Shown here: positions 63,807 to 64,000 of the stretch, one piece after another
How positions within the stretch are numbered: position 1 is the first letter of the stretch
Layout: every line of letters starts with the position of its first letter
Origin: Pseudomonas sp. LBUM920
GTDB taxonomy: Bacteria; Pseudomonadota; Gammaproteobacteria; Pseudomonadales; Pseudomonadaceae
Length of the DNA stretch: 64,000 nucleotides
Direction: 5' to 3'
NCBI RefSeq assembly: GCF_003852315.1
Contig: NZ_CP027762.1
Location: 2,337,501 to 2,401,500, forward strand
Translations under genes and position numbers: made by a program
Notes under the pieces: model-generated
Databases searched by the model: none
The model's input: only the letters and a program-made list of their open reading frames with translations
Told to the model about the DNA's origin: nothing

Positions 63807-64000
63807 ATGGGTTTTCAACTCATCCTGGCAATCTTTTTATTTGCAGGGGCGTTTGTTGGCGCGGGACTCACTTTATATGCTGAATGCACAAAGCTCGAAG
63901 CCCTGGAAAGCTACTTCAGCGAGAACAAGGTGGTCTGCGACAACAAACGCTTTTGGGGCAGAAATAAACATATCGACAGGTTTCATCGCATGCTCGTGAT
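63807..64000 (+). CDS. Second immunity-protein copy (5' part)
   Basis: ATG 2 bp after the orphan tail, in the same layout as the first copy. The visible 64 codons match the first protein closely (LILAIFLFAGAFVGAGLTLYAECTKLEALESYFSENKVVCDNK, against a first copy beginning LILAIILAAGTLIFAG), with divergence concentrated in the first TM. The gene continues past the window end. Divergence suggests it protects against the toxin variant encoded by the orphan tail. Confidence 0.85.
   Translation, partial: MGFQLILAIFLFAGAFVGAGLTLYAECTKLEALESYFSENKVVCDNKRFWGRNKHIDRFHRMLV

Overview
The window reads as a chromosomal stretch of a Pseudomonas of the fluorescens group. The signs are high GC content, a gacA-uvrC-pgsA-tRNA-Gly block with gacA starting at TTG, an MvaT-type nucleoid protein, two P. 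fluorescens-type REP doublets, and a dauBAR-like D-arginine operon.

Left part (1-12.9 kb). After the tail of a class II aldolase gene and a TetR/BetI-type regulator comes a long same-strand run of nine genes. They encode a PaaG-like enoyl-CoA hydratase/isomerase, an acyl-CoA dehydrogenase, an ADP-forming acyl-CoA ligase, a thiamine-diphosphate 2-oxoacid decarboxylase, a Tat-exported peptide/opine-type binding protein, two permeases, a double-ATPase protein and a quinone oxidoreductase. Together they look like uptake and CoA-linked breakdown of an unidentified compound. A REP doublet splits the run before the permeases and a second one ends it.

12.9-20.1 kb. A DAHP synthase gene on the minus strand is preceded by what looks like an attenuator: a 44-codon leader with a Phe/Tyr/Trp run, a GC-rich hairpin with a T tract, and then a second, Tyr-rich small ORF. 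Next come a nitrilase-family hydrolase, a GNAT acetyltransferase, two divergent HTH regulators, gacA, uvrC, pgsA and tRNA-Gly(GCC).

20.1-35.5 kb. Downstream of the tRNA lies an accessory region of mostly small, unrelated genes, with no integrase visible. It holds umuDC under a LexA box, mvaT, a DUF2256 mini-gene, psiE-like, hsp20 with a sigma-32-like promoter, a DUF1264/OBAP-like lipoprotein, a HAD phosphatase, a Lys-rich basic protein, an endonuclease lipoprotein, oxidoreductases, a cupin, a glycosyltransferase, a convergent pair of paralogous small membrane proteins, an SDR protein, a tiny lipoprotein and a zinc-ribbon-like protein.

35.5-39.1 kb. A polar amino acid binding protein converges on a dauB-dauA-dauR-like operon. 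Both promoters carry the same inverted-repeat motif.

39.2-64 kb. A two-partner secretion / contact-dependent inhibition locus follows: a TpsB transporter, a 6,459-residue TpsA/CdiA, and an overlapping immunity gene. The CdiA has long haemagglutinin repeats and a C-terminal tip with a deaminase-like CAE...PCxxC signature. After it come a DUF6124-like gene with a folded leader, a glycine-zipper toxin candidate with a small membrane immunity protein, and a partial tandem copy of that toxin tail and immunity gene that runs off the window.
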